This document shows, piece by piece, positions 10,057 to 18,871 of a stretch of DNA of 64,000 nt. Position 1 is the first letter of the stretch. Each line of letters starts with the position of its first letter. The notes beneath the pieces are model-generated. The model saw only the letters and a program-made list of their open reading frames with translations, did no database searches and was not told the origin of the DNA. The stretch spans positions 678,439-742,438 of the forward strand of contig NZ_FQWD01000002.1 in NCBI RefSeq assembly GCF_900129565.1. Direction: 5' to 3'. Made by a program: the position numbers and the translations under genes. The DNA is from Marisediminitalea aggregata (lineage in GTDB: Bacteria > Pseudomonadota > Gammaproteobacteria > Enterobacterales > Alteromonadaceae).

Positions 10057-10572
10057 ATGTCTGAACAAGCCACCGAATTCCACGTTGACACAGAGGTTAG
10101 CCGTTTTACCAAAGCGGGCGCGTTACTGGTTGCCTGGTTGGCTTGCTATACCATTGCAAGTGTTGCTCAATCTCAATTCGTACTGCAGAACCTTACTGAA
10201 CTTGGTGTGGTGATTAATGGTAATCAATGGCTTGAACACACGATATTAGACTGGTGGGGTTTATTGCCGAAGTTCGGCGGCGCCATTTTCCTTTCCCTAA
10301 CCCTGTCGGTGTTCATCAGTGGCAGACTGGGCCGCTGGTTGAAACTCAGACGCAACTGGCTGCATGCCGTTGGTGGTGCGTTAGCAATGTTGCTGATGCT
10401 GGCCATTATGCACCCATTGCTAAACGTCACGCTGATCGCCGGTACCCGCAGCTTCGCCGGAATGTGCTGGCAGGCACTTGCCGGGGCCGTTGGTGGTGAA
10501 CTTTACCGAATACTGCGCCAGGACTTAGCGCGGTGGATTATTCAGCGCCCCAAACAAAACGCCCTTTTATAA
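10057..10572 (+). CDS. Small integral membrane protein, function unknown
   Basis: 171 residues with four likely transmembrane helices at about 20-42, 75-92, 103-124 and 128-147 and a basic C-terminus. I do not recognise a family. The start ATG follows GAGAAGCAGTGA, a modest ribosome site. It is divergent from the sugar dehydrogenase and lies upstream of the haem-uptake operon, but the Fur-controlled promoter lies after it, so it is probably not part of that operon. Confidence 0.7.
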   Translation: MSEQATEFHVDTEVSRFTKAGALLVAWLACYTIASVAQSQFVLQNLTELGVVINGNQWLEHTILDWWGLLPKFGGAIFLSLTLSVFISGRLGRWLKLRRNWLHAVGGALAMLLMLAIMHPLLNVTLIAGTRSFAGMCWQALAGAVGGELYRILRQDLARWIIQRPKQNALL

Positions 10573-10669
10573 TCGACCAGCGGATAACGAACACAGCATT
10601 CTTCGCCACTCGTTCGTAGTCGTTACCCCACCGTTTATCGCTATTTCAGGTATTTTTTCCTTTTAGCTC

Positions 10670-10699
10670 TTGCCAAACAATTCCATCTTTGATTAATAT
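10670..10699 (+). promoter_or_regulatory. Promoter of the haem-uptake operon
   Basis: TTGCCA at 10670-10675 and TAATAT at 10694-10699 are separated by 18 nt. The start codon at 10731 lies about 31 nt after the -10, so the 5' leader would be very short. Confidence 0.6.
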
Positions 10700-10722
10700 C
10701 AAATGATAATCGTTATCATTTG
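10700..10722 (+). promoter_or_regulatory. Fur box
   Basis: A palindrome with perfect 10-base arms (CAAATGATAA / TTATCATTTG) around a TCG centre closely matches the known Fur consensus. It lies immediately downstream of the -10, over the expected transcription start, the usual place for iron-dependent repression. Confidence 0.93.
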
Positions 10723-10730
10723 TATTTTTA

Positions 10731-12686
10731 ATGTTAATAAATAAATCAGATATCCATCACAGGTCCATTTCATCCCTGCTGCTGTTGACCCTACTAAGTC
10801 CGGCGACCCTGGCTGGTACTGCCGACGATCCCGAAACGATTGTTGTGACTGGCACCCGTTCGCCGAAGGCTTTATACGCCTCACCGGTGAATGTGGAAAT
10901 TATAGAACAAGCCACTATCGAACGCTTGTCGCGTGGCACCTTGCGCCAGTTACTTGAAGTCATGCCCGGTGTAGTGGTAACCCGCAGCCGTAAGGACGGA
11001 TATAACATTCAGTTACAGGGCTTTAGTGCAGACCGGGTGTTAGTGCTCATGGACGGTCAGCCGCTCATTTCGCCGACGGGTTCGGCGGTTGATCTGGACC
11101 AAATCAGCGTTAATAACATTAAGCAAATCGAAATCGTGCGTGGCGCTGCCTCTGTCCTTTACGGTAGTTCGGCCATGGGCGGCGTGATTAACATCATCAC
11201 CGAAGCGCCGAAAAAGGGCACAGTTCGTGTCACGCTGGAAGCCAATAGTTACGCTAATAATGCCAGAGATGATGATAACTGGGGGCAACTCTACCGGCTC
11301 CAGGCAACAGAGACATTGTTTGACTGGCAAACCAGCCTGAATGTGCAGTACATCGACGATCCAGGTTTCGATTACGACCCGGACACCGTGCTACAGAATG
11401 GCGCATCTAACGACAAAACCTTCCTGCATCTGGATCTGTCCCGTGACTTTTCACAGCTTCGGTTTTCCAGTAAATCCCGTTGGTTCAGCGAAAATAAATA
11501 CAAAGTGTTGTCCAGCGTGCCAGGTCAGTCTTCCGTACTGAGTTATCAGTCTGAAGTCGAGCAATGGCAACAGGATATGCGTCTTGCCGCCACAAACGAC
11601 TGGCACATCAGCGCCCGGGCACTCGGGCATAATGAAACCAGTGGTAATTCAAACGGCTTGCGTGACACTCAGATTGCCATGCAGGAACTGGAGTTGCAGA
11701 AAGTCTGGATGGGCGACCTAGAGTGGATTGCTGGCATGACGCTGCATCAGGATCAGCTCGACCAGGTTAACCTCGCCTCGCAGATTGTGGAAGTCGATGA
11801 TGCCAGCCGCCAGTCTGCTGAAGGCTTTGTACAGGTAAACGCCAGTTGGCAGTCTTTTCAAATGCTGCTTGGTTCTCGGGTGCAATACGACAGTGACTTC
11901 AACTGGCACCAGGCCTGGCGCGGAAGCGTGAGTTATCGCATTGAATCCGGCGACCACAGCTGGCAGTGGCGAGCGGGCGCGGGGCAGAGTTACCGGGTGC
12001 CAAACCTGAAAGAACGCTACTACATTTTTGATCACAGCAACCTCGGTTACATGATCATCGGCAATAACGAGCTGGTTCCGGAAACGGCCAATAATGTCTC
12101 GGGCGGAGTGAAGTGGCTCTATCGGCCCAATACTGACTGGCAATTCTCGTCAGACCTCAACCTCCACTACACCGACGCTGACGATTTTATTATCACCACC
12201 GCCGATGCAGTACTGTCTCAGCAGGCCGGTGTAGATGTATTTGTTTACAGTAATGTTGAGCAAGCCGTCATTCAGGGCTTTGATGTCGCCTTAAGCGCAG
12301 AGCACAATGTTACTAAGTGGCAGGTTAACTATAGCTTTCTGGATGCTAAAGATGGCAACGGCCAGCGACTGGCTGAACGTCCCCGCCATCTGGTTAAAGC
12401 ATCGGTAACATATCAACACCTCCCGTGGGATGCTGACATCCAGTTTTATGTGGTTGCCAGTGATGAAGAGTCGCCTGACAGCAGCTATGCAGGTATCTAT
12501 CGCGACCACGCTATTACCGCAAATGTTCAGTTTAAACACCAGTATTCCGACCACCTGAGTTGGCAGGTAGGCATAGAAAATATCTTCGACCAACACCAAA
12601 ACACCGCCAAAACACAACAAGGCTTGTTCGATGCCCGCGGCATTGTGAGTCGTCAGATTGTGCTCAGCACCCAGTATCAATTTTAA
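10731..12686 (+). CDS. TonB-dependent outer-membrane receptor, probably haem
   Basis: 651 residues: a signal sequence ending near LAGTADD, a TonB box-like ETIVVTGTRSP, a plug domain (about 45-150, with VLYGSSAMGGVINIIT) and a 22-strand beta-barrel ending in an aromatic residue (QYQF). The segment YRVPNLKERYYIFDH resembles the FRAP/NPNL-type region of known haem receptors, including a histidine. Together with the downstream HmuY, hmuTUV and hugZ genes, this makes haem the likely ligand. Fur control is direct from the sequence. No ribosome site precedes ATG 10731, only 8 nt after the Fur box, so translation may start on an almost leaderless message. The exact ligand is inferred from neighbours. 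Confidence 0.92.
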   Translation: MLINKSDIHHRSISSLLLLTLLSPATLAGTADDPETIVVTGTRSPKALYASPVNVEIIEQATIERLSRGTLRQLLEVMPGVVVTRSRKDGYNIQLQGFSADRVLVLMDGQPLISPTGSAVDLDQISVNNIKQIEIVRGAASVLYGSSAMGGVINIITEAPKKGTVRVTLEANSYANNARDDDNWGQLYRLQATETLFDWQTSLNVQYIDDPGFDYDPDTVLQNGASNDKTFLHLDLSRDFSQLRFSSKSRWFSENKYKVLSSVPGQSSVLSYQSEVEQWQQDMRLAATNDWHISARALGHNETSGNSNGLRDTQIAMQELELQKVWMGDLEWIAGMTLHQDQLDQVNLASQIVEVDDASRQSAEGFVQVNASWQSFQMLLGSRVQYDSDFNWHQAWRGSVSYRIESGDHSWQWRAGAGQSYRVPNLKERYYIFDHSNLGYMIIGNNELVPETANNVSGGVKWLYRPNTDWQFSSDLNLHYTDADDFIITTADAVLSQQAGVDVFVYSNVEQAVIQGFDVALSAEHNVTKWQVNYSFLDAKDGNGQRLAERPRHLVKASVTYQHLPWDADIQFYVVASDEESPDSSYAGIYRDHAITANVQFKHQYSDHLSWQVGIENIFDQHQNTAKTQQGLFDARGIVSRQIVLSTQYQF

Positions 12687-12701
12687 ACAGCAGGAGTTCT
12701 C

Positions 12702-13799
12702 ATGAAAGTTTCGACCGGGCGCTTAACCGCCACTTTATTGCCAGCCACGATGGCCATGTTATTAACCGCATGTGGAGGCAGCAGTAACAAAACGCCCGAA
12801 GAAGAAATCATTTCCGAAGGCGAGATTTACGGCCCTTACAGCACAGGCTCTACCAGCGAGCCTGTAACGGTGTACTTCGATTTAGACACCCAGAGCACCG
12901 TTGAACTGACTGACGAGGAAGCGGCCACAGACACGACCTGGGATATCGCCTTCCGTCGCACCAAAGTGTGGCTGAACACGGCACAGGAAACGCCCGTCAG
13001 CGTATACTTTACCGGTAACAACGCTGACTTTTATGATGCTGACGGCAACCCTATCGCAGATATGTTCACTACAGCGACAGCTGATTCAGAACTGGATGAC
13101 TACACGGCCATTACGCTGGCAGATGTACCTGAAGCTGACGCATTTAGCAGTGACGAAGCCGCTGCGGTAGTGGGCACCAGTTTCTATAACTATGACATGA
13201 CAACCCACGTAGTCACCGCCGCTGACGATGTGTATTACATTGTGTATTCCGACAGTAACTACACCAAATTCCGGGTTACCGACATTCAAACCACGGGGCG
13301 TGAGATCGGTGAAATCACGTTTGAAATTGCGCATCAAAGCGTACTGGATGGACAAAGTGAGTTCGCTACAGCGCAAACGTTAACCCTGCAAACGGAAGCC
13401 TGTGCCGACGATACCTATGTCGACTTTGATACACAAACCACAGCAACAGAAGCCGGTGAGTGGGACCTGATGCTAACTTGCGGTGATGCCGGTGCAGCGT
13501 TTTCACTGACTCTGGCAGACGACGCAACGGTCATCAAAACAGATGGCCAGACCTACACAGGAATCGATTCTGCTGCTGCGCCTTACATGGGGTTCACCAG
13601 CGATGCCTACACCGAATACGCGTTTGATGCGACGCCGTGGTATTACTACGACGGCAGCACGCACCTGCTGTATTCGCAATTCGGCGTATATCTGATCCAG
13701 GCTGGCGATGTTACTTACAAATTCCAGATCACCAGCTATTACGATGAAGCCGGCACATCAGGTAACTACAGTTTCCGCGCCGACGCCATAACAGAATAA
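12702..13799 (+). CDS. HmuY-like haem-binding lipoprotein, two tandem modules
   Basis: 365-residue lipoprotein: the signal peptide ends in a lipobox (LLTAC) and the mature protein starts with CGGSSNK. The first module (about residues 50-215) has the HmuY-type opening YFDLDTQ, TTWDIAFRR and a closing KFRVTDIQTTG segment. A second, more diverged copy (about 225-365) has YVDFDTQ, GEWDLMLTCG and YKFQITSYYDE. HmuY proteins are known as haem-capturing lipoproteins in Porphyromonas and relatives. The gene follows the receptor by 15 nt with an AGGAG site, so it should hand haem to that receptor at the cell surface (inference). Family assignment is by motif and context, and identity is low. Confidence 0.8.
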   Translation: MKVSTGRLTATLLPATMAMLLTACGGSSNKTPEEEIISEGEIYGPYSTGSTSEPVTVYFDLDTQSTVELTDEEAATDTTWDIAFRRTKVWLNTAQETPVSVYFTGNNADFYDADGNPIADMFTTATADSELDDYTAITLADVPEADAFSSDEAAAVVGTSFYNYDMTTHVVTAADDVYYIVYSDSNYTKFRVTDIQTTGREIGEITFEIAHQSVLDGQSEFATAQTLTLQTEACADDTYVDFDTQTTATEAGEWDLMLTCGDAGAAFSLTLADDATVIKTDGQTYTGIDSAAAPYMGFTSDAYTEYAFDATPWYYYDGSTHLLYSQFGVYLIQAGDVTYKFQITSYYDEAGTSGNYSFRADAITE

Positions 13800-13857
13800 C
13801 CTTTGCTGTCCGGGCCTGTACGCTGTGCAGGTCTGGTAGCAGTAATGAGAGTGATTT

Positions 13858-14712
13858 ATGCAACGTATTGTTTTATTCCTGTGTACACTCTGGGCGTGCT
13901 CAACAGGCGCCCATGAGCAGTTACGCATTGTCGCAGCAGGCGCCAGCGTAACAGAAATAGTGTTTGCGCTGGATCGCGGTGACCATGTGGTCGCCACCGA
14001 CAGCACAAGTTACTACCCCCATGCTGCCGCTGAACTTACGAAACTGGGCTACTTCCGACAGCTCAGTACCGAAGGTGTACTGGCACAAAACCCAACCCAT
14101 GTGCTGGGCGCTGCGGCCACTGGACCCGATGCCGTGTTACAACAATTGGAAGCCGCTGGCGTAAGGGTGATCAAATACAATCACCCACGCACACTGGATG
14201 GACTGTTAGGCATGATAGGCGACATTGGCGAAGATCTCGACGCGACAGCCAATGCCAACACCTTAAAGCTGCAGGTAAAACACAGTATCGACACGGTCTT
14301 ACAGTCCTCAGCCGCCGCTCAGGTGAAAGGGAAAAAGGCGCTCTATGTAGTGGCGAATAATGACCGAGGTCTAACCGTTGCGGGCAGTCATACTCTGCCG
14401 GATGCTTTGTTTAGCGAACTGGGTATGCACAACATTGCGTCTTCCCTCAACGAATACAAACTGATGAGCAACGAGAGTGTGATGCAAGCTAATCCGGATG
14501 TCATTTTCATGGCCAGCCACTTTGGCAGCGACCAGGCTGCCATTGAGGCCCTGTGTGCACATCCAGCCATCGCGATGACACATGCAGGCAAACAATGTGC
14601 TGTTACGCCATTGTCGAGTGCCACCAGCCTGGGACTCTCGCCCAGAGTGGCTGATACGCTGGCACAGATTGTTGAGGCCACCGTTGCTACGGACACACAA
14701 CAACGTGACTAA
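13858..14712 (+). CDS. hmuT: Periplasmic haem-binding protein of an ABC importer
   Basis: 284 residues, with a signal peptide ending near STGAHEQ and a class III (BtuF/HmuT-type) substrate-binding fold: IVAAGASVTEIVFAL at the N-terminus, LGYFRQLSTEGVL, a long linking helix and TLPDALFSELGMHNI. The GYFRQLSTEG segment corresponds to the haem-ligand tyrosine region of HmuT/ShuT. It delivers haem from the receptor to the HmuUV permease. The stop lies inside the start of hmuU (8-base overlap), indicating coupled translation. Confidence 0.93.
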   Translation: MQRIVLFLCTLWACSTGAHEQLRIVAAGASVTEIVFALDRGDHVVATDSTSYYPHAAAELTKLGYFRQLSTEGVLAQNPTHVLGAAATGPDAVLQQLEAAGVRVIKYNHPRTLDGLLGMIGDIGEDLDATANANTLKLQVKHSIDTVLQSSAAAQVKGKKALYVVANNDRGLTVAGSHTLPDALFSELGMHNIASSLNEYKLMSNESVMQANPDVIFMASHFGSDQAAIEALCAHPAIAMTHAGKQCAVTPLSSATSLGLSPRVADTLAQIVEATVATDTQQRD

Positions 14713-15787
14713 CCTCACCGCTCACGCTGCCGATGTGCAGGTTAATCAGCATATTACTGCGCGTGATCATCGCCGCCAGCATATATTAACTGGCGCCGTT
14801 TCTGCGGTGTTCATCAGTGCCTGGCTGTCCGTATCTTTGGGCAGCTACGACTGGCAATGGTCGGCGATTTGGCAATACCTGACTGCTGAAGACGCTGCAC
14901 CAAGACACGTAGCAATGCAGTGGTACGTGCTCTGGGATTTGCGTTTGCCCCGCACGCTCATGGCCATTTGTGTTGGTGCGTTGTTGGGTATGGCGGGGTG
15001 TGCGATGCAGGGGTTAGTCAGAAACCCACTGGCTGATCCCGGATTGATCGGTATCTCCGGCGGGGCTGCAGCCGCAGCGGCCACCAGCATGGCGATACTG
15101 CCACTATACTGGCCCGGTATAACCCCTTTTGCCACGGTTATTGCCGCATTTTGCGGTGCATTACTAACAGTAGCGATGGTATTACATATGGCTAGACGCG
15201 CTCACGGTATTGCAGTCGGCACACTCATTCTTGCCGGCGTTGCAATAAATGCGCTGACAGGCACGGTCATTGGGGCAATCAGCTACCTTGCTGACGATGA
15301 TGCATTGCGACAGATATCATATTGGACCATGGGCAGTCTGGCAGGAGCAAACTGGTTGCAGGTCGCTATACTTAGCAGCTGTTTAGCAATCAGCGCCAGT
15401 GTATTTTGGCATTGCCGCTCCGCGTTGAATTTATTTGCCCTGGGTGAACAAGACGCGGCTTATCAGGGGCTCAACGTTAAACGTTATAAAAACCTGTTGC
15501 TCTGGACAGTGGCATTTGCCGTTGCGCTTGCCACCGCCCTGTGCGGCATCATTGGCTTTATTGGTCTGGTGATCCCACATATTTGCCGCAACCTGGTAGG
15601 CGTTGACCAACGCTTCCTGATGCCAGCCAGTGGTATCTTGGGCAGTGTGTTACTGGTCCTGTCTGATTGTGTATCACGCAGCCTGTTCAGCCCGCTGGAG
15701 ATCCCAATTGGCATTATTACCTCTGCCGTAGGCGCGCCATTCTTTTTGTATTTATTGTACCAACAGCGAGGGCGCATCGATGACTGA
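14705..15787 (+). CDS. hmuU: Haem ABC transporter permease
   Basis: 360 residues from GTG 14705, with about ten transmembrane helices of the FecCD/BtuC family. Family motifs are present: LRLPRTLMAICVGALLG, the coupling region GCAMQGLVRNPLADPGLIG, GIIGFIGLVIPHICR and a final PIGIITSAVGAPFFLYLL. An in-frame ATG further upstream (14582) would bury the start deep inside hmuT, so GTG 14705, overlapping the hmuT stop, is preferred. Its 3' end overlaps hmuV by 8 bases. It forms the inner-membrane channel for haem. Confidence 0.93.
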   Translation: MTNLTAHAADVQVNQHITARDHRRQHILTGAVSAVFISAWLSVSLGSYDWQWSAIWQYLTAEDAAPRHVAMQWYVLWDLRLPRTLMAICVGALLGMAGCAMQGLVRNPLADPGLIGISGGAAAAAATSMAILPLYWPGITPFATVIAAFCGALLTVAMVLHMARRAHGIAVGTLILAGVAINALTGTVIGAISYLADDDALRQISYWTMGSLAGANWLQVAILSSCLAISASVFWHCRSALNLFALGEQDAAYQGLNVKRYKNLLLWTVAFAVALATALCGIIGFIGLVIPHICRNLVGVDQRFLMPASGILGSVLLVLSDCVSRSLFSPLEIPIGIITSAVGAPFFLYLLYQQRGRIDD

Positions 15788-16577
15788 TCCGGTACTTGCC
15801 ATTCACAATGCGTCCATTACCAGAGGCAATCGCACGTTGATTCACAACCTGACAGGAAAACTGCGAGCCGGTGAAATGACCGCCGTCGTCGGCGAGAATG
15901 GCTGTGGTAAATCTACTCTGCTTTTACACCTCACAGGCATTCGCAATACGGCTCTGCCGGTTTCGCTGCTCAACAGGCCACTTTCTGCCTGGTCTCCTGC
16001 AGACATGGCAAAACAGCGGGCAGTGATGCAGCAGCATCCAAATACGCCATTTGCCTACTCAACAGACGAAATTCTGTTGTTGGGACGAAGCCTTTACAAA
16101 GAACCGCTGGCTTTGCGTACCGCCTGGGTTGCCCGCGTAGCGCAATGGTTTGATTTAACGCATTTACTGGGCAGGGATATACAAACCCTGTCAGGCGGCG
16201 AGCGCCAGCGCATATTTCTGGCCAAAGCGGTGTTACAGCTCATTCCTGAACATCAGCCAGTGAACGTCACCCCGGACCTGCGCGGCAAATTACTGTTGCT
16301 GGATGAGCCGACGTCGGCGCTGGATTTGCGTCACCAGCGCGGTGTCATGGAGCAGTTGAATGCCCTGACCAGCCTGGGCTTAGCGGTACTGTGTATCAGT
16401 CACGATATCAACTTAGTCTCGCCCTACTGTCAACAAATGTGGGTATTGGGCGAAGGCGCCTGCATTGCACAGGGATCACCGCGTAACGTACTCACTGAAT
16501 CCGTGCTCACACGGTGCTACCGCACCCCAATAGAACTAATTACGCGTCCGGGTAAACCCCCTTTGGTTACCCACTGA
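15780..16577 (+). CDS. hmuV: Haem ABC transporter ATPase
   Basis: 265 residues with all ATP-binding cassette motifs: Walker A GENGCGKST at about 39-47, a Q-loop, signature LSGGERQR, Walker B LLLLDEPTSALD and switch histidine in CISHD. It powers haem import with HmuU. The start overlaps hmuU by 8 bases. Confidence 0.95.
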   Translation: MTDPVLAIHNASITRGNRTLIHNLTGKLRAGEMTAVVGENGCGKSTLLLHLTGIRNTALPVSLLNRPLSAWSPADMAKQRAVMQQHPNTPFAYSTDEILLLGRSLYKEPLALRTAWVARVAQWFDLTHLLGRDIQTLSGGERQRIFLAKAVLQLIPEHQPVNVTPDLRGKLLLLDEPTSALDLRHQRGVMEQLNALTSLGLAVLCISHDINLVSPYCQQMWVLGEGACIAQGSPRNVLTESVLTRCYRTPIELITRPGKPPLVTH

Positions 16578-16612
16578 CGTACCATGTTATGTATTAAGAA
16601 TAAGGAACACCC

Positions 16613-17353
16613 ATGACCATGCAAACGCTCGCTTTTGAAGCCAAACAACTATGCCGTACCCAACACTCTGGTGTGTTAAGCACCCAGTCTACCTCAATGC
16701 CTGGCTACCCCTTTGGCTCAATTGTGCCGTTTGTCACAACCCATACCGGGGATGTGATCATTTACATCAGTGACATCGCGCTTCATACCCGCAATATAAA
16801 AGCCGACAGTAAAGTCAGCCTGACCGTATTCGATCCCAGCGAGGATGACTCACAGGCCAATGGTCGCGTCACCATTATGGGCGATGCCAGCCAGCTCACT
16901 GATGACGCAGAAATTGCGCTATGTTCTGAGCAATATTTTCAGTTATTTCCTCAGGCCAGAGCTTACCAGCAAACCCATGATTTCCACTTTTACAAAATCA
17001 GCGTAGCACGTGTTCGCTTTATTGGTGGGTTTGGTAAGATCCACTGGATCAATCCGGAATTCTGGCAAACGGAAAGCCAGGAATGGCAACGCAATACCGC
17101 CGGTATGATTGAACATATGAACGACGATCATCAGGATGCAATGCAACTCATTCTGGCTCATTTTGCCAACGTGCAGACCAGCAAAGTCACCATGCTAAGC
17201 GTATTTGCTGAAGGTGCTCATTATCAGTCGGCCGAAGGTAAAATTGTGTTTATTCCGTTTGCCAACGCCTGCCATAGTCCTACCGAAGTTCGCCAGGCAC
17301 TGGTTGCACAAACCAAAGCGTGCCGTGACGCGCTGGCTGAAACGGCCGAGTAA
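16613..17353 (+). CDS. hugZ: HugZ/HutZ-family haem utilisation protein
   Basis: 246 residues: an N-terminal split-barrel domain of the pyridoxamine-phosphate-oxidase superfamily (SGVLSTQS, GYPFGSIVPF, KVSLTVFDP) and a C-terminal DUF2470-type domain with MIEHMNDDHQDAM. HugZ/HutZ proteins are known to bind and degrade haem in the cytosol, releasing iron. It lies 35 nt after hmuV, closing the uptake operon with the intracellular step. AAGGA precedes the first of two in-frame ATGs (16613 and 16619). Confidence 0.9.
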   Translation: MTMQTLAFEAKQLCRTQHSGVLSTQSTSMPGYPFGSIVPFVTTHTGDVIIYISDIALHTRNIKADSKVSLTVFDPSEDDSQANGRVTIMGDASQLTDDAEIALCSEQYFQLFPQARAYQQTHDFHFYKISVARVRFIGGFGKIHWINPEFWQTESQEWQRNTAGMIEHMNDDHQDAMQLILAHFANVQTSKVTMLSVFAEGAHYQSAEGKIVFIPFANACHSPTEVRQALVAQTKACRDALAETAE

Positions 17354-17367
17354 AATACCGTACCTGT

Positions 17368-17395
17368 GAGAGGGTAATTTACCCTCTCCGCTTTA
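17368..17395 (+). terminator. Probable terminator of the haem operon
   Basis: Nine-base arms (GAGAGGGTA / TACCCTCTC) with a 3-nt loop lie 15 nt after the hugZ stop. The following tract is only weakly T-rich (CGCTTTATC). Confidence 0.5.
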
Positions 17396-17543
17396 TCGCC
17401 TGAACCGGCAAAACCTGGTACCTAAATTAGTCCTCTCAGCCTACCCGATTTAACAGCCATTCACCGGCTTCATCCTCACTTTGGGTTTCTTTCCTCGTCA
17501 AACGTGATAGCGTAGTTTTCCAACCTCAAAAAAGGAATACAGG

Positions 17544-18869
17544 GTGTCATTGAGTATCATTACTGCTCGGGTTCGGGTTTTCTGGGAGTCACTGTCTACC
17601 AGCTACTGGTTTATTCCTGTACTGATGATGCTGGGCAGCGTTGCGCTCTGCTATACCTGCCTGTCGGTAATAGAGCGAGCCTTTTTACCCGACTTTCTGC
17701 AACCACTGATACCCAGGGTCACGCCGGAGAATGTACAACAGCTGTTGTCTACCGTTGCCGGCGCAATGATCACCTTCACCAGTATCGCTTTTTCAATGAC
17801 GCTGGTTGCCCTGACTCTGGCATCGAATCAGTTCGGACCAAGGCTCATACGCAATTTTATGAATGACAAAAGTACCCAGGCCGTGCTGGGTATCATGGTA
17901 TCCACCTTTTTGTTTTGCTTACTGTCGTTACATCATTTGTCGTCAATTGCTGAAAATCAGGATGCCATCTCTCTGCTGGCCGGTTTTACCGTCTTTTTTG
18001 CTATCGTCGACTGCGTCACCATTGTGTACTTTATTCACCATGTATCGCGGTCCATTCAAGCCGATCAGGTTATCGCTAATTGCTTCAATGCGTTTTGCAA
18101 TAGCATTGATAGCTTGCTGCCCAAACCCGAATCAGACTCAGCGCACAAAGCCGTTAACGAAAGCTGGACGAACACGCAAGAGAGTTTTCCTCTGGTGCTG
18201 CATGCCCGATGCAGCGGTTATGTGCAAACTATTAATTACGCCAGTTTTATGGCGATGTCAGCGGTTAAGGTCAGCGGCAGTGAAATCCACGTACGAAGCG
18301 GCGACCATGTCGTGAAAGACGCTAAACTGATTACGCTTTATTGCAAACAACCCTTTGAAGCTGACGCCTTCAGTGATTTGCACAACGCCGTTGTATTGGG
18401 GAGCGAGCGCACGCCCATTCAGGATCCGGAATTTGCAGTCAGCCAACTGGTTGAAATTGCCCTGCGCGCGTTGTCACCCGGCATCAACGATCCGCATACC
18501 GCCATTACCTGCATAGATAAACTCACCGCAGCCTGCGTGCTTATTTGTCAGCGTGACTTCCCTGCCGACACCCTGGTTCACAATAGTACTGAGGTATGGC
18601 TAAAGCGCCGCACCTTTACCTTCGAAGGGATAGTGGACACCGCATTTAGTCAAATAAGACAAATGGCCGGTTCGCATACAAAGGTGCAGGTTCATTTACT
18701 GAATAGCCTGGCGACGCTGCAGTCCCACTGTAACGCCTTGGCTGTGAATACCATTATGCAACACGCGAACAGTATTTACGCCAACAGCCAGACAAACACG
18801 TTGTGTGGCAGCGATCGCCATGCAATAGACGAAGCGATGCTGCCTTTCAGAAGGCAGCATGACGTTTAG
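17544..18869 (+). CDS. DUF2254 family membrane protein
   Basis: 441 residues with four transmembrane helices in the first 170 residues (about 20-42, 68-90, 108-128, 140-163), a FTSIAFSMTLVALTLASNQFGPR segment between them and a large soluble C-terminal part including ALRALSPGINDPHTA. This is the pattern of DUF2254, a family without established function. GTG 17544 is preceded by AAAGGA at 8 nt. The last codons form a perfect 10-base-arm palindrome shared with the convergent phoD-like gene, which ends 2 nt away. Confidence 0.85.
   Translation: MSLSIITARVRVFWESLSTSYWFIPVLMMLGSVALCYTCLSVIERAFLPDFLQPLIPRVTPENVQQLLSTVAGAMITFTSIAFSMTLVALTLASNQFGPRLIRNFMNDKSTQAVLGIMVSTFLFCLLSLHHLSSIAENQDAISLLAGFTVFFAIVDCVTIVYFIHHVSRSIQADQVIANCFNAFCNSIDSLLPKPESDSAHKAVNESWTNTQESFPLVLHARCSGYVQTINYASFMAMSAVKVSGSEIHVRSGDHVVKDAKLITLYCKQPFEADAFSDLHNAVVLGSERTPIQDPEFAVSQLVEIALRALSPGINDPHTAITCIDKLTAACVLICQRDFPADTLVHNSTEVWLKRRTFTFEGIVDTAFSQIRQMAGSHTKVQVHLLNSLATLQSHCNALAVNTIMQHANSIYANSQTNTLCGSDRHAIDEAMLPFRRQHDV
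18837..18860. terminator. Hairpin within the DUF2254 3' end, possible bidirectional terminator
   Basis: Perfect 10-base arms (ATGCTGCCTT / AAGGCAGCAT) around TCAG lie inside the last codons of the DUF2254 gene, 12 nt before the end of the convergent phoD. No T tract follows on either strand, so activity is uncertain. Confidence 0.4.
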
Positions 18870-18871
18870 CG

